This document shows positions 33,896-42,018 of a stretch of 57,579 nt of DNA, piece by piece. Numbering within the stretch: position 1 is the stretch's first letter; each line of letters begins with the position of its first letter. The notes under the pieces are model-generated. The model saw only the letters and a program-made list of their open reading frames with translations, was not told the origin of the DNA and searched no databases. This stretch comes from DATAVB01 sp040414495. GTDB taxonomy: Bacteria > Actinomycetota > Actinomycetes > Mycobacteriales > QHCD01. Position numbers and translations under genes: made by a program. Location: contig JBEDUI010000047.1 in NCBI GenBank assembly GCA_040414495.1, positions 1-57,579 of the forward strand. Direction: 5' to 3'.

Positions 33896-34342
33896 ATGCG
33901 ACACGAGACGACTTGGCGGCAGGCGGCGTCGGCGACCCTGCACTGCCTGACCGGCTGCGCGATCGGCGAGGTGCTCGGCATGGTGATCGCGACGGCGGCC
34001 GGTTGGGGCAACGGCGCCACGATCGCGCTGTCGGTGGTGTTGGCGTTCCTGTTCGGCTACAGCCTGACCATGCAGTCGGTGCTGCACGCCGGATTGCCGC
34101 TGCGCCAGGCGATCCGGATCGCGTTCGCCGCCGACACCGTCTCGATCCTGGTGATGGAGATCGCGGACAACACGGTCGTGGCGTCGATCCCCGGTGCCCT
34201 CGACGCGGGTCTTTCGCAGACGTTGTTCTGGGGTTCGCTGGCATTGTCGCTGGTGATCGCGTTCGTGGTGACCACGCCAATCAACCGGGTCCTGATCGGA
34301 CGCGGCCGGGGCCATGCGGTCGTGCACGCCTACCACCATTAG
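33896..34342 (+). CDS. DUF4396 membrane protein
   Basis: 148 residues and four hydrophobic segments: ATLHCLTGCAIGEVLGMVIATAAGW, IALSVVLAFLFGYSLTM, IAFAADTVSILVMEIADN and FWGSLALSLVIAFVVTTPINR. The Cys, Glu and His near the first segment, the acidic MEIADN and a His-rich C-terminus (HAVVHAYHH) could coordinate metal. DUF4396 proteins have no known function. The preceding operator suggests control by a CsoR- or CstR-like regulator, so a role in metal or sulfur-stress handling is inferred. Confidence 0.8.
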   Translation: MRHETTWRQAASATLHCLTGCAIGEVLGMVIATAAGWGNGATIALSVVLAFLFGYSLTMQSVLHAGLPLRQAIRIAFAADTVSILVMEIADNTVVASIPGALDAGLSQTLFWGSLALSLVIAFVVTTPINRVLIGRGRGHAVVHAYHH

Positions 34343-34476
34343 CGGCTGCTTTCCAGCCGGCCCGATTGCCGCGCAGGACATAGCATGCCCTCGTATCCGC
34401 TACGTCCTGCGCTGTAATCGTGATCGCGCCGCCGGCGCGCCGCATCGGAGCAACCCGCCAAGTACGTGGCTAGCGA

Positions 34477-35199
34477 TCATCCACCATGAACGACATGGTT
34501 GTGGTGCACGCCCAGGATCATCGTGGTCTTTCTCGATCGTTGTACGGCCCGAACTGCGGCGGCATCGCGCGGGATGAGGGCCGCGTTGCGACCGACGGAA
34601 CGGAAAGCCTGGCCCTTGAGCTGATAGCTGATGGCACTTTGCGGCTGCACTGCAAGATACTGCGACCCGAACTGTGCATTCAGTTGAACAACGAGGGGAA
34701 TAGAGATGTCTTTGATAAAGGCTAGTGGAAGTGTTTGCGTGATCGCATGTGGCTGGCCGGCCGTCAGATAGGTCAAATACAGCCTAGATCCGACATTGTC
34801 CAGGACGAATCGGCGACCGTTGCTCGTACCGTAAACGTACCAATCGGCCTTTGTTCCCGCTGGCCGAGGCGCATGATCCAGCGCACGGAGTTGCTTGGCC
34901 AGTGCGGGCCCGGTCTTCCAATACGAGTCGGCGCTACCCACACGCCAGCTGCCGTACCAGCCAACGCGAGTCTGCTGAACGGCCGCTGGCGTGCCGCTGT
35001 GCGCGTGGCTGGCATGGATCTCGGCCGCAGCGGCCCCAGTTCCACCAAGTGCCACCACCGCGGCCACCGTTGCACCGGCCACGCTGAGTCGGCGGCGACG
35101 TACTCCCGCGCGTTTGGCGGCAATCAGTAGGTCGGGGCTGGGCTGTACATGTTCTGTGCCGGAACGCATTAGTTCTCCTAGCCTCTGTTCGTTGATCAT
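34477..35199 (-). CDS. Membrane-anchored putative anti-sigma factor
   Basis: 240 residues. A basic cytoplasmic N-terminus of about 37 residues (RVRRRRLSVAG region) precedes one TM (ATVAAVVALGGTGAAAAEI) and an extracellular domain of about 180 residues with WYGSWRVGSADSYWKTGPALAKQLRAL and VLDNVGSRLYLTYLTAG. No zinc (HxxxCxxC) anti-sigma motif is found. It overlaps the sigma gene by four bases, the usual arrangement for a regulator of an SigE-type sigma factor. Its inhibitor role is inferred from position only. Confidence 0.6.
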   Translation of the reverse strand: MINEQRLGELMRSGTEHVQPSPDLLIAAKRAGVRRRRLSVAGATVAAVVALGGTGAAAAEIHASHAHSGTPAAVQQTRVGWYGSWRVGSADSYWKTGPALAKQLRALDHAPRPAGTKADWYVYGTSNGRRFVLDNVGSRLYLTYLTAGQPHAITQTLPLAFIKDISIPLVVQLNAQFGSQYLAVQPQSAISYQLKGQAFRSVGRNAALIPRDAAAVRAVQRSRKTTMILGVHHNHVVHGG

Positions 35200-35705
35200 C
35201 GGTTGTCTCCTGCTGTGGTAGGTGCGGCATTGAAATCAGGCATTGCACGTAGCCGGGCAAGACCTGTCGCAACATGACTTCGTACCGTTGCGCCGCTGCA
35301 ACCCATAACCGCAGCTGCCTCCGCTTCGGATAAATCGTCGAAATAGCGCAATACCAACGCGACCCGTTGCCGTGGAGATAGCTGCATCAGCGCGCGGACG
35401 ATCGCGTCTCGGGCCGTGAGGCGGCTGATGGGATCCTCGGGCGCGGCCAGATCTTGCGGCATCGCCGTGAATCGAATCGCACCCAGGCGCCGCCATCTGT
35501 TGATCGAGCGGTGAACGAGCGCACGCCTGGCATAAGCCTCGGGTGACGTACGGATCGACCGCCACCGGGCATACATCGCTGCAAACACGTCCTGTAGGAG
35601 ATCTTCTGCGTGCCCTTTGTCTCCAGTGAGTAGATAAGCGGTACGCAGTAAAGCTGTGGATCGTGTCCGAACGAACTCGTCAAAATCTGATGACTGGCCC
35701 GCCAT
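35196..35705 (-). CDS. SigE-family ECF RNA polymerase sigma factor
   Basis: 169 residues. Region 2 reads LLRTAYLLTGDKGHAEDLLQDVFAAMYARW and region 4 VALVLRYFDDLSEAEAAAVMGCSGATVRSHVATGLARLR. The length and motifs fit the actinobacterial 'SigE family' (ECF, formerly class SigL/E). ATG 35705 is preferred, with GGGGGCGAG just upstream; an ATG eight codons earlier is also open. The downstream membrane protein is probably its partner. Confidence 0.9.
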   Translation of the reverse strand: MAGQSSDFDEFVRTRSTALLRTAYLLTGDKGHAEDLLQDVFAAMYARWRSIRTSPEAYARRALVHRSINRWRRLGAIRFTAMPQDLAAPEDPISRLTARDAIVRALMQLSPRQRVALVLRYFDDLSEAEAAAVMGCSGATVRSHVATGLARLRAMPDFNAAPTTAGDNR

Positions 35706-36042
35706 CTCGCCCCCATATCTGTCAGACATGAATAGAGACAGCTAAACGGGAGCGGGCGTTGAGGGCGGAACCATAATTCTGGCCCAAATTTCCGGTGATG
35801 CACGCTGCCAGGAGTCGACGTATCCCAGAGTGCGGCCTGTGTCAAGTCGTTGACGGATCCAAAAGTTTCGGCTCGACCTTCGGCGACGATCCGCCATCCC
35901 CGGCGGCAAACAACCGACTATGCAGGTTCGCCGGCCCCGCCGACGGGCACCTTGACGAATGGCGGCTCCCTGACATTGCCCGCGCCCGCTCACACCCATT
36001 CGTCGGTGGGTGTGAACGGGCGCGGTATCGAGAGGGTTCTGG
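35706..36042. other. Intergenic region with one strong hairpin
   Basis: This 337-base gap between the sigma gene and DUF4389 holds no convincing gene. It contains the sigma gene upstream sequence and the 46-base hairpin at 35980-36025. No -35/-10 pair was identified with confidence. Confidence 0.6.
35980..36025. terminator. Strong hairpin downstream of DUF4389
   Basis: CCGCGCCCG-CT-CACACCCA pairs with TGGGTGTG-AA-CGGGCGCGG, about 18 pairs with one mismatch and an 8-base loop. It is 18 bases beyond the DUF4389 stop on the minus strand and may end that transcript or both convergent sides. There is no U-run. Confidence 0.55.
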
Positions 36043-36792
36043 TTACGAGACCGTGTGTACTGGTTGCGGTGGTACCGGTTCGGGAATGGCGCCGGGTCCG
36101 GCGCTCGTCGGAATAGGCTCAATAGGCAGCCGAGCCTCCGAGCCGCCCATGTCCAGCCGGAACGGGGGATAGGCGTCGGTCATCAGCGTTGCGTAGGCCG
36201 CAACGCGCAGCACCCAGCGGTTCATGCCCATGACAAAGTCGTAGATCGTCTGCGGATAGCGGTCGGTGAAAAGCAGAATTACCGCGGCGATGAGCACCAT
36301 GATGCCGATCAACCCGCCGCCCCAGGTCCATTGCCAATGGTTCACCCCGGTTCCGCCCCATATCTGGGAGCCGGCAAACAGTCCGATGATGATGTAATGC
36401 GGAATAGCCAGCAGCCACCATTTCACCAGAACGAGGCCGCGGGAGAGGTGCTCGGGGTAGTCGATCTCCAGGTGGGCTGGGTAATCCGGCTTTTCTTCGA
36501 GGCTGAACGGCGGGTACTGGTCGGTGCCAAGTGCGCTGTATGTGTAGTAGCTGACCCGCCACGACCAACGCAGCACACCGAGGTTGAAGTCGAAAAGTGC
36601 GCGAGGATAGCGGCCGGTAATCAAAATCGCGAAAAACGCGATCACCGTGACCACGAAGAACGCGATCCACAAAAAGAACAACACGATCCAATGCGGTATC
36701 GCCAGGAGCCACTTCAGCAGCCAGAGCCAGCGGGACAGCTTGGGATCGAGTCGGGCGTTGACCCGAACTGGGTAGTCCGTCGATTCCATCAT
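36043..36792 (-). CDS. DUF4389 membrane protein
   Basis: 249 residues containing two DUF4389-type repeats, each starting YP..L and carrying an aromatic hydrophobic pair: RWLWLLKWLLAIPHWIVLFFLWIAFF, and VLVKWWLLAIPHYIIIGLFAG. Between them lies YYTYSALGTDQYPPFSLEE, repeated as YATLMTDAYPPFRLDMGG. Four or more TM helices are expected. The family function is unknown. ATG 36792 follows AAGGAG. The neighbouring minus-strand gene is also a membrane protein; there is a 165-base gap, so cotranscription is uncertain. Confidence 0.85.
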   Translation of the reverse strand: MMESTDYPVRVNARLDPKLSRWLWLLKWLLAIPHWIVLFFLWIAFFVVTVIAFFAILITGRYPRALFDFNLGVLRWSWRVSYYTYSALGTDQYPPFSLEEKPDYPAHLEIDYPEHLSRGLVLVKWWLLAIPHYIIIGLFAGSQIWGGTGVNHWQWTWGGGLIGIMVLIAAVILLFTDRYPQTIYDFVMGMNRWVLRVAAYATLMTDAYPPFRLDMGGSEARLPIEPIPTSAGPGAIPEPVPPQPVHTVS

Positions 36793-36957
36793 CGTCCACT
36801 CCTTACGGGACGGCCTTACGCACCCCGCCTGCCGGCGGGTGTTCTCCTTCATGGGACGACGAACTGTCCGACGTGGACAGAGTCGTTTGACCCATGTATC
36901 CGCAGGACGATGGTCGGCACATACGTTATGGATCGTCCATTTCGGACAGTGTGACCG

Positions 36958-37716
36958 TCACGAACGGTTGGATGCGGTGATCTTGCTGGGCGCGCCGGCA
37001 ATCGCGTTGTAGGTCGAGCGCCGGCGCCGCGCCCATCGCGCTTCTCGTTCGGTCGCGCGTTCGGCCTTGCTGGGCCGGCTGCTGTAGCGCCAACGCGCGA
37101 ACGGACTGGCCGGTCGCGCCAGCCGGATCGCGCCGATGAGCCCGGCCAGCGGAAATACCACGCTCAGCAGCGCGAGCCAGGTTTTGCCTTTGAATGCCGT
37201 GATCACAGTACAGGCGAGGTTGATCAGCACCGAGCTGACAATGGACCAACGACCGGAATCTTGTGAATTCGATGCATCGCCGATGCCAAACGGAATAACT
37301 CCCAACAGCACGACCAACGTAGCCGCGGTGGCCAGAATGACCGCAGTGAGCGACGACCGTCCCTCGTTGGTCCAGTAGACGTCCTTCAGATGCAGCAGCA
37401 GTGCGAACTCATCCAGCACCAAGCCAGCGCCGATGCCGAATCCCAGCGCCAGAATGTTGCGCCACGGTCCGCTGGTGTCGAACCAGAATCCCAGAATTCC
37501 CGTCACCAGCATCGTGATAATGCCGAAAAATTCGTGGTGCAGGTGCACGCTTCCGGCTGACACGTTGCCGGGCCACCAAGACACCTTGGCCCGAATCATC
37601 CGCGTACTGGTGCGGATGAAAAGAAACGAGCCAATCAACCCGACCAACAAGAGGAATAGCGGCTGTTTTCCAGGATCAACTATTAGGTGCTGGTATCGCT
37701 CGACAATCCAGTGCAT
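36958..37716 (-). CDS. Integral membrane protein of unknown function
   Basis: 252 residues with six or seven hydrophobic segments (PLFLLLVGLIGSFLFI; ILALGFGIGAGLVLDEFALLLHL; AVILATAATLVVLLGVIPFGIG; and others). Notable residues are a His pair in GSVHLHHEFFGIIT and an acidic LDEF within the third segment. The C-terminal 45 residues are basic and Arg-rich. It resembles actinobacterial 'integral membrane protein' families. No activity can be assigned. Confidence 0.65.
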   Translation of the reverse strand: MHWIVERYQHLIVDPGKQPLFLLLVGLIGSFLFIRTSTRMIRAKVSWWPGNVSAGSVHLHHEFFGIITMLVTGILGFWFDTSGPWRNILALGFGIGAGLVLDEFALLLHLKDVYWTNEGRSSLTAVILATAATLVVLLGVIPFGIGDASNSQDSGRWSIVSSVLINLACTVITAFKGKTWLALLSVVFPLAGLIGAIRLARPASPFARWRYSSRPSKAERATEREARWARRRRSTYNAIAGAPSKITASNRS

Positions 37717-37920
37717 GGCATGCCTTTCGGCCGGACGGCAGCGCCTGAGTCGTCACGGCGCGCTCATCACGAATGTCGAGATTCAGTGATCAACGCTCTC
37801 GAATCGGCGCTGCGCGGTCGGTGCGCTGCTAACATTTTGCCGTATGAGCCTTGGGGGTAGGCCGCATTCGGGATCCTCTACGCGCGATTCTGCGCAGGTT
37901 GCTGACAGCTGCATTTCGCA

Positions 37921-38158
37921 CCGGGGCAGCGATTGGCCAAGCGGGTGGTTATCGACGTGTTCAAGCCGTTCTTCCCGATCTAATCGCTGTATGACTTCAA
38001 CGCAAAGTTTCCACCCGACTGGCTCTCGCGGGATCTCGTCTATGAGACGTCGACCGGCCTACCCCGGGTCGGATTGTTGTGCGCCGGAGCCGAGGGGTGC
38101 TTGTCGATTCCCGCTTTCGGGGAATTGTTCGTGCACAAGGCGGTAGGCCGGGTGTAAT
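37921..38158 (+). pseudogene. Remnant of a lysyl-phosphatidylglycerol synthase C-terminal domain
   Basis: In one frame the DNA reads RLAKRVVIDVFKPFFPI, a stop at 37981-37983, then SLYDFNAKFPPDWLSRDLVYE, TSTGLPRVGLLCAGAEG. This matches the end of the LPG_synthase_C/DUF2156 domain of MprF/LysX-type proteins (ESLYRFNAKF.P.W.PR...LPR.GL). After this a one-base shift moves the expected tail (LSIPAFGELFVHKAVG) into another frame, stopping at 38158. Upstream stops remove the rest of the gene. At least two lesions and missing 5' sequence mark it as dead. Confidence 0.6.
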
Positions 38159-38207
38159 CGGCCGCAGCCCGACGAGAAAGAGTCGATCCGAGGGTCGTTC
38201 TGCGCGG

Positions 38208-38246
38208 CCTGTGTCTCTGCTCCATACGTTGGAGCAGAGACACAGG
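38208..38246. repeat. Extragenic hairpin, family H1 copy 2
   Basis: CCTGTGTCTCTGCTCCA and its perfect 17-base complement surround TACGT. The stem matches the hairpin at 6707-6743. It lies between the LPG synthase remnant and the PepSY gene. Confidence 0.8.
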
Positions 38247-38290
38247 TGCGGATTGGGGATGCCGAACTCAGGTCCTGAGCGGGTTGCTAA

Positions 38291-38761
38291 TCAGCGGTCG
38301 TGACCCCGGTCGTCGTTCTGTTCGTGACCGCGATCGTGGCCATGGTCGTCGTCGCGGTCGTGATTCCGGTCCCGCCCTCGATGGTCGTCCGAGCGCCGCT
38401 CGACTTTCAGCACCTTCCCGCCACTGGAAATCTCCACCTCGTATCCGATCCGGTTTTTCAGCAATTCGACGTCCCAGATCAGCCGGCCGTGTTCCCGTTC
38501 TAATTCGGCCTCGCGAACCCGCGATCCAGGCACCTGCCGCAACGCGATTCGTTCGGCGCTGGCCCGGCTGATCGCAGCCGTCCTACGGTCCACTGTGGAC
38601 TGGGACGACACCGACTGGGCTGATGTGGACTGGGCTGATGTGGACTGGGCTGATGCGGACTGGGCTGATGGAGCCGGGGTTGATGTGCTGGCCAGGGCCG
38701 CACTGGTGCCGCCGATCGCGAGCGCTCCGGTGATTCCGGTGACGAGCAGTGTCTTACGCAT
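38291..38761 (-). CDS. Secreted PepSY-domain protein
   Basis: 156 residues. A signal peptide (LLVTGITGALAIGGTSAALAS) precedes a Ser/Ala/Gln linker made of 5-residue repeats (SAQSA, SAQST, SAQST, SAQSV), encoded by a 15-bp tandem repeat. The PepSY domain follows (ISRASAERIALRQVPGSRVREAELE; LIWDVELLKNRIGYEVEI; GGKVLKVE), then a His/Asp/Arg-rich tail of about 30 residues. PepSY domains often inhibit proteases or sense at the surface, and the tail could bind metal. It follows the two-component genes on the same strand, so it is a probable target. Confidence 0.85.
   Translation of the reverse strand: MRKTLLVTGITGALAIGGTSAALASTSTPAPSAQSASAQSTSAQSTSAQSVSSQSTVDRRTAAISRASAERIALRQVPGSRVREAELEREHGRLIWDVELLKNRIGYEVEISSGGKVLKVERRSDDHRGRDRNHDRDDDHGHDRGHEQNDDRGHDR
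38589..38599. repeat. TCCACNGTGGA palindrome
   Basis: TCCACTGTGGA at the start of the 15-bp minisatellite in the PepSY gene. Confidence 0.7.
38598..38672. repeat. 15-bp tandem repeat inside the PepSY gene
   Basis: Five units, of which 38613-38657 are nearly identical copies of GACTGGGCTGATGTG. The period of 15 preserves the reading frame, so repeat number would change only the linker length. Confidence 0.85.
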
Positions 38762-38839
38762 TGGTTGACCTCCGCGAACGAAGTTGACCTGACGCGGCCC
38801 AGACTCGTCGGACGCCGGCTATTGGCGCGCTGCCGGAGG

Positions 38840-38856
38840 GCTAAGGAACCGTTAAA
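38840..38856 (-). promoter_or_regulatory. Response-regulator-like box, 11-bp direct repeat
   Basis: On the minus strand TTAAC and TTAGC repeat with an 11-base period, like the boxes at 31386 and 40850. It overlaps the last codons of the kinase gene and is about 80 bases upstream of the PepSY start, so it could drive PepSY separately. Overlap with coding sequence weakens the case. Confidence 0.35.
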
Positions 38857-40121
38857 TTCGGCGGTCCCAACTCGACGGTCACCCGGGCGCCGCCGTCCGC
38901 GCCGGAACCCAAAAACAATTCGCCACCGGAGGTCTGAGCCGCCCGGCGGGCGATATCCAGCCCGAGCCCGGACGAACCGGCCCCACTCACTCCACGCTGT
39001 AGCGCGGCTGACGGGAAACCGGGCCCGTGGTCGGTAATCGTCAACCGCGCGCCACCGCCGGGCCGGGAACTCAAACCGACCGCGAGCCCCGTGCCGTCCG
39101 GCGTATGCGCGAAAACGTTCCCTAACAACGCATCGATGCACGCGGCCAAATCCGCCTGCGGCAACGCGACCGGGAGCGGACCGGCGACGCGCTCCAGTTC
39201 GAGAGCCCGCTGCGTATCGTCGGCCAACACCGACCAGAACCGGACCCGGTCGGCTACGACCGCGGCGGCATCGCACGCGGCCGCTTCGGCGCTGTGCTGG
39301 CGGGCCTGCGCGATCACGGCCGTGACGGCCCGTTCCAAAGCATCCACGCTGGCGCCGATCCGTTCGCCCTCGCGCCGATCGGCGAGCGACTCCACGTCCA
39401 GCCGCAACGCGGTCAACGGGGTACGCAGCCGATGCGAGATATCGGCTACGGATTCGCGTTCGGCCCGCAACAGCTCCCGGATCCGATCGGCCAGGTGGTT
39501 CAACGCGAGCGCGACATCGCGTACCTCGGGCGGTCCGGCCGGGCGAGCTCGCGCCTCCAACTCGCCACGGGCCAGCCGGTGCGATACGCCGGCCAGCTCG
39601 TCGATCGGGTGGACCAGCGTGCGGGCCAGCCGGCCGGCCACCAGCGCACCGATCGCGATCAACACCAACCCGAGCCCAGCCAGGATCAGCCAGGCCCGGC
39701 CGACGCCGTGCCGTAGCTCGGAATTGGGAACGAACGTCCGGATCACGGCCGTACCGCCGGAGAGCCCGGCCACCGCGACCAGGATTTCCCGGCCGCCGGG
39801 AGCGGTCGCGCTCAGGCTGCGCCCGCGGGCGGCCAGTTCCACGGCCGGCGACGCCGTGGCTGGTGCTCCGATCCGCTTGCCACTGGGCATGAACACCGTG
39901 ACCGGATGCCCGGCCGAGGCGTTGATCCGGTCCAAGGCGAGGTCCAGCGTCGGCAGGTCGGTGGTGGCCACGACCGTGCTGAGCGCGTTGGCTTCCAACG
40001 TCGCCGCAGTCACCGCCCGGTCGGCCGCGACGTTCCGTACCAGGACCGCGAGCGGCACCACGAACGCCACGAGCACCAGCGACGTGGTGGCCGCGACCAG
40101 CAGGGCGAGCCGGCGTCTCAT
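38841..40121 (-). CDS. Sensor histidine kinase
   Basis: 426 residues: TM1 (LALLVAATTSLVLVAFVVPLAVLV), an extracytoplasmic region of about 115 residues, TM2 (AWLILAGLGLVLIAIGALVAGRLA), HAMP, H-box VADISHRLRTPLTAL, N-box LLGNVFAHTPDG, and G-boxes DHGPGF and GSSGLGLDIARRAA. The H-box HRLRTPL variant is typical of actinobacterial CpxA/BaeS-like kinases. ATG 40121 overlaps the response regulator stop; the longer frame is ruled out. Confidence 0.93.
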   Translation of the reverse strand: MRRRLALLVAATTSLVLVAFVVPLAVLVRNVAADRAVTAATLEANALSTVVATTDLPTLDLALDRINASAGHPVTVFMPSGKRIGAPATASPAVELAARGRSLSATAPGGREILVAVAGLSGGTAVIRTFVPNSELRHGVGRAWLILAGLGLVLIAIGALVAGRLARTLVHPIDELAGVSHRLARGELEARARPAGPPEVRDVALALNHLADRIRELLRAERESVADISHRLRTPLTALRLDVESLADRREGERIGASVDALERAVTAVIAQARQHSAEAAACDAAAVVADRVRFWSVLADDTQRALELERVAGPLPVALPQADLAACIDALLGNVFAHTPDGTGLAVGLSSRPGGGARLTITDHGPGFPSAALQRGVSGAGSSGLGLDIARRAAQTSGGELFLGSGADGGARVTVELGPPNLTVP

Positions 40122-40801
40122 CGTTCCGGCGCGGTCAGCTTGACCCCGACGCCGCGTACGACCTGCAAATACCGTGGCGCATCGGCGGTTTCGGACAGCT
40201 TGCGGCGCAGCCAGGACAGGTGCACATCGACCGTCTTGTCCGCGCCTCCGTACGGCACCTGCCACACCTCGGTCAGCAGCTCCCGCTTGCTCACGACCGT
40301 GCCGGCCCGGGCCGCCAGATAGTGCAGCAGGTCGAATTCGCGCGGCGTCAGCGTCAACCGTTGACCCTCCAGCGCCGCCTCGCGCGCGCCGGGGTTGATC
40401 CGCAACCCGCCGACCACGACCTCGGCCGCGCCATCGGCCTCGACGCTGCGCCGCAGTACCGCCCGGATCCGCGCGTCCAGTTGCGCCGCCGAGAACGGTT
40501 TGACCAGATAGTCGTCCGCGCCGGCATCGAGGACCCGGACGATCTCGGTCTCCTCCTCGCGCGCGGTCGCCACGATCACCGGCACCCGGGATACGGCCCG
40601 CAGCATCCGCAACAACTCCAGGCCATCCAGGTCGGGTAGCCCGAGGTCGAGCACTACGAGTTCGGGCCGGTCGGACACGGCCTGGTGTAGTCCGGCCATC
40701 GCTGTTCCGGCCGAGGCCAGGGCGTGTCCACGCTCGCCCAGCGCCCGTACCAGAGCGGTACGGATCGTCGCATCGTCCTCGACCAGCAGTACGTGGGCCA
40801 C
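40118..40801 (-). CDS. OmpR/PhoB-family response regulator
   Basis: 227 residues. The receiver has LLVEDDATIR, phospho-Asp in LVVLDLGLPDLDG, VIVATARE and DDYLVKPFS. The winged-helix domain has RLTLTPREFDLLHYLAARAGTVVSKRELLTEVW and KTVDVHLSWLRRKLSE. It is cotranscribed with the kinase, and an 11-bp direct repeat lies 49 bases upstream of its start. The PepSY gene downstream is the likely output. Confidence 0.95.
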   Translation of the reverse strand: MAHVLLVEDDATIRTALVRALGERGHALASAGTAMAGLHQAVSDRPELVVLDLGLPDLDGLELLRMLRAVSRVPVIVATAREEETEIVRVLDAGADDYLVKPFSAAQLDARIRAVLRRSVEADGAAEVVVGGLRINPGAREAALEGQRLTLTPREFDLLHYLAARAGTVVSKRELLTEVWQVPYGGADKTVDVHLSWLRRKLSETADAPRYLQVVRGVGVKLTAPER

Positions 40802-40849
40802 GCGTGCACCGTAGCCCGGCCGACGAATCGGGACCGGTCAGCTAGTGTC

Positions 40850-40869
40850 GCTTTAACCCTGCTTTAACC
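40850..40869. promoter_or_regulatory. Response-regulator box, perfect 9-bp direct repeat
   Basis: GCTTTAACC occurs at 40850-40858 and 40861-40869, exactly 11 bases apart, one helical turn. It lies in the 90-base gap between the response regulator gene and the divergent small protein gene. This is the layout of OmpR/PhoB-type autoregulation. Confidence 0.7.
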
Positions 40870-40891
40870 GACGGCCCGGCATGGTGGTCTG

Positions 40892-41371
40892 GTGGCTCGC
40901 CCTTCTCGTACCGCCCTGGCCGTGCTCGGCTGGCTGGCTACCGCCGCCGCGGCCATCACCGCCGGCGTCTTCGCGATAGGCGCGATCGGCAACGGCATCG
41001 CCGGCTCGACGACGTCGCCGCTGTCCGACCAGGCGGTCGCGAAGGCCCTGGCCCAAGCGACCCAGACACCCGCGCCCTCCAGCAGAACGCCGACCAGCAG
41101 GCCATCGGCCACCCGAGGTACAACGACCCGCGAATCGCGCGCCCGGGTACTGCAGGTCGGGGGTGGCAGCGTCGTCGCCGGGTGCGCCGGCGGGCAGGCG
41201 ACCCTGCAGTCGTGGACCCCGGACCAGGGCTACGAAGTCGACGATGTCCAACGTGGACCGAACGCTGTGGTCAGGGTGAAATTCAAGTCCGGCCGCTCGG
41301 AGTTCGAGACCCGAATCGGCTGTCGCGGGGACGTTCCGATCATTGTCAGAGCGCGGACCGACGATCACTAG
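40892..41371 (+). CDS. Membrane-anchored small protein of unknown function
   Basis: 159 residues. One N-terminal TM (TALAVLGWLATAAAAITAGVFAIGAIGNGIAG) precedes a Ser/Thr/Pro-rich linker and a small C-terminal domain, with ARVLQVGGGSVVAGCAGGQATLQSW, AVVRVKFKSGRSEFE and the final IGCRGDVPII. The two Cys may form a disulfide. GTG 40892 is the only good start. It is divergent from the two-component genes and shares the TTAACC box. It is probably regulated by that system. Its end overlaps the next minus-strand gene by 26 bases. Confidence 0.6.
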   Translation: MARPSRTALAVLGWLATAAAAITAGVFAIGAIGNGIAGSTTSPLSDQAVAKALAQATQTPAPSSRTPTSRPSATRGTTTRESRARVLQVGGGSVVAGCAGGQATLQSWTPDQGYEVDDVQRGPNAVVRVKFKSGRSEFETRIGCRGDVPIIVRARTDDH

Positions 41372-41945
41372 GCCAGCTTGGTGACCGCCCGAGCAACAAC
41401 AGAATCCGGTCCAGCGCAGCGGTTTCATCGGGTACGCCGAGGGCAGGCCGAAATGCGGCACCTGGCTGCAGTCGGTTCTCATCATTGGGAATGATTTCGG
41501 CAATCGGCAGCGCGGCCGCCACCAGGTCGGCATCCGGGCGATACGGCAGCGCGAGCGCGCTGGCCACGTCCCAACCGTGCACCAGGCAGTCGATGAACTG
41601 GAAGACGACCGCCTGGGCCGCGGGGAACGGATCCGGACCGATTTCGGGCAATGCGACGAGCCGGCTTTCGAAGTCGTCGGCCGCGAAGGCGTTGATCAGC
41701 TGCTCGGTCGCGGCCGCGTAGTCGGCGACCGGATCGGCTCCGAGCGGGCCGACGTGCCACAACTCCGGGTCCGCGCCACCGCCGGTCGCGGCAACGGCGA
41801 AGCCGTGGTTTTGCACGGTCATGTGGGCGAGCAGGTCGGCCAGTGTCCACTCCGCACATGGCGTCGGCCGGGCCAGATCCTCCTTGCTGGCTTGGGATAC
41901 GAGGTCGACGGTGAGCTGCGCGGCGCGTCGGTGCTGCTCTTGCAT
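41346..41945 (-). CDS. TIGR03086/mycothiol-dependent maleylpyruvate isomerase-like protein
   Basis: 199 residues of the DinB/MDMPI four-helix fold: PTPCAEWTLADLLAHMTVQNHGFAVA, and LVHGWDVASALALPYRPDADLV (the conserved HGWD). The His residues in LAHM and HGWD are the usual metal ligands; the N-terminal one is not obvious. The substrate is unknown; members use mycothiol or act on small molecules. ATG 41945 is chosen because longer starts would place the shared palindrome (41959-41991) in coding sequence. It is divergent from a MarR gene. Confidence 0.75.
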   Translation of the reverse strand: MQEQHRRAAQLTVDLVSQASKEDLARPTPCAEWTLADLLAHMTVQNHGFAVAATGGGADPELWHVGPLGADPVADYAAATEQLINAFAADDFESRLVALPEIGPDPFPAAQAVVFQFIDCLVHGWDVASALALPYRPDADLVAAALPIAEIIPNDENRLQPGAAFRPALGVPDETAALDRILLLLGRSPSWPSDRRSAL

Positions 41946-41958
41946 TTCGCTGAATATG

Positions 41959-41991
41959 ATACGCATGCGCTTACGATAAGCATGAGCGTAT
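41959..41991. promoter_or_regulatory. 33-bp imperfect palindrome between the divergent MDMPI and MarR genes
   Basis: Outer arms ATACGC and GCGTAT enclose the inner palindrome GCTTAcgaTAAGC. It is 27 bases before the MarR ATG, the usual place for a MarR operator controlling both genes. Confidence 0.65.
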
Positions 41992-42018
41992 GGTTGGTCA
42001 AGGCGTATTTTCCTCGGC

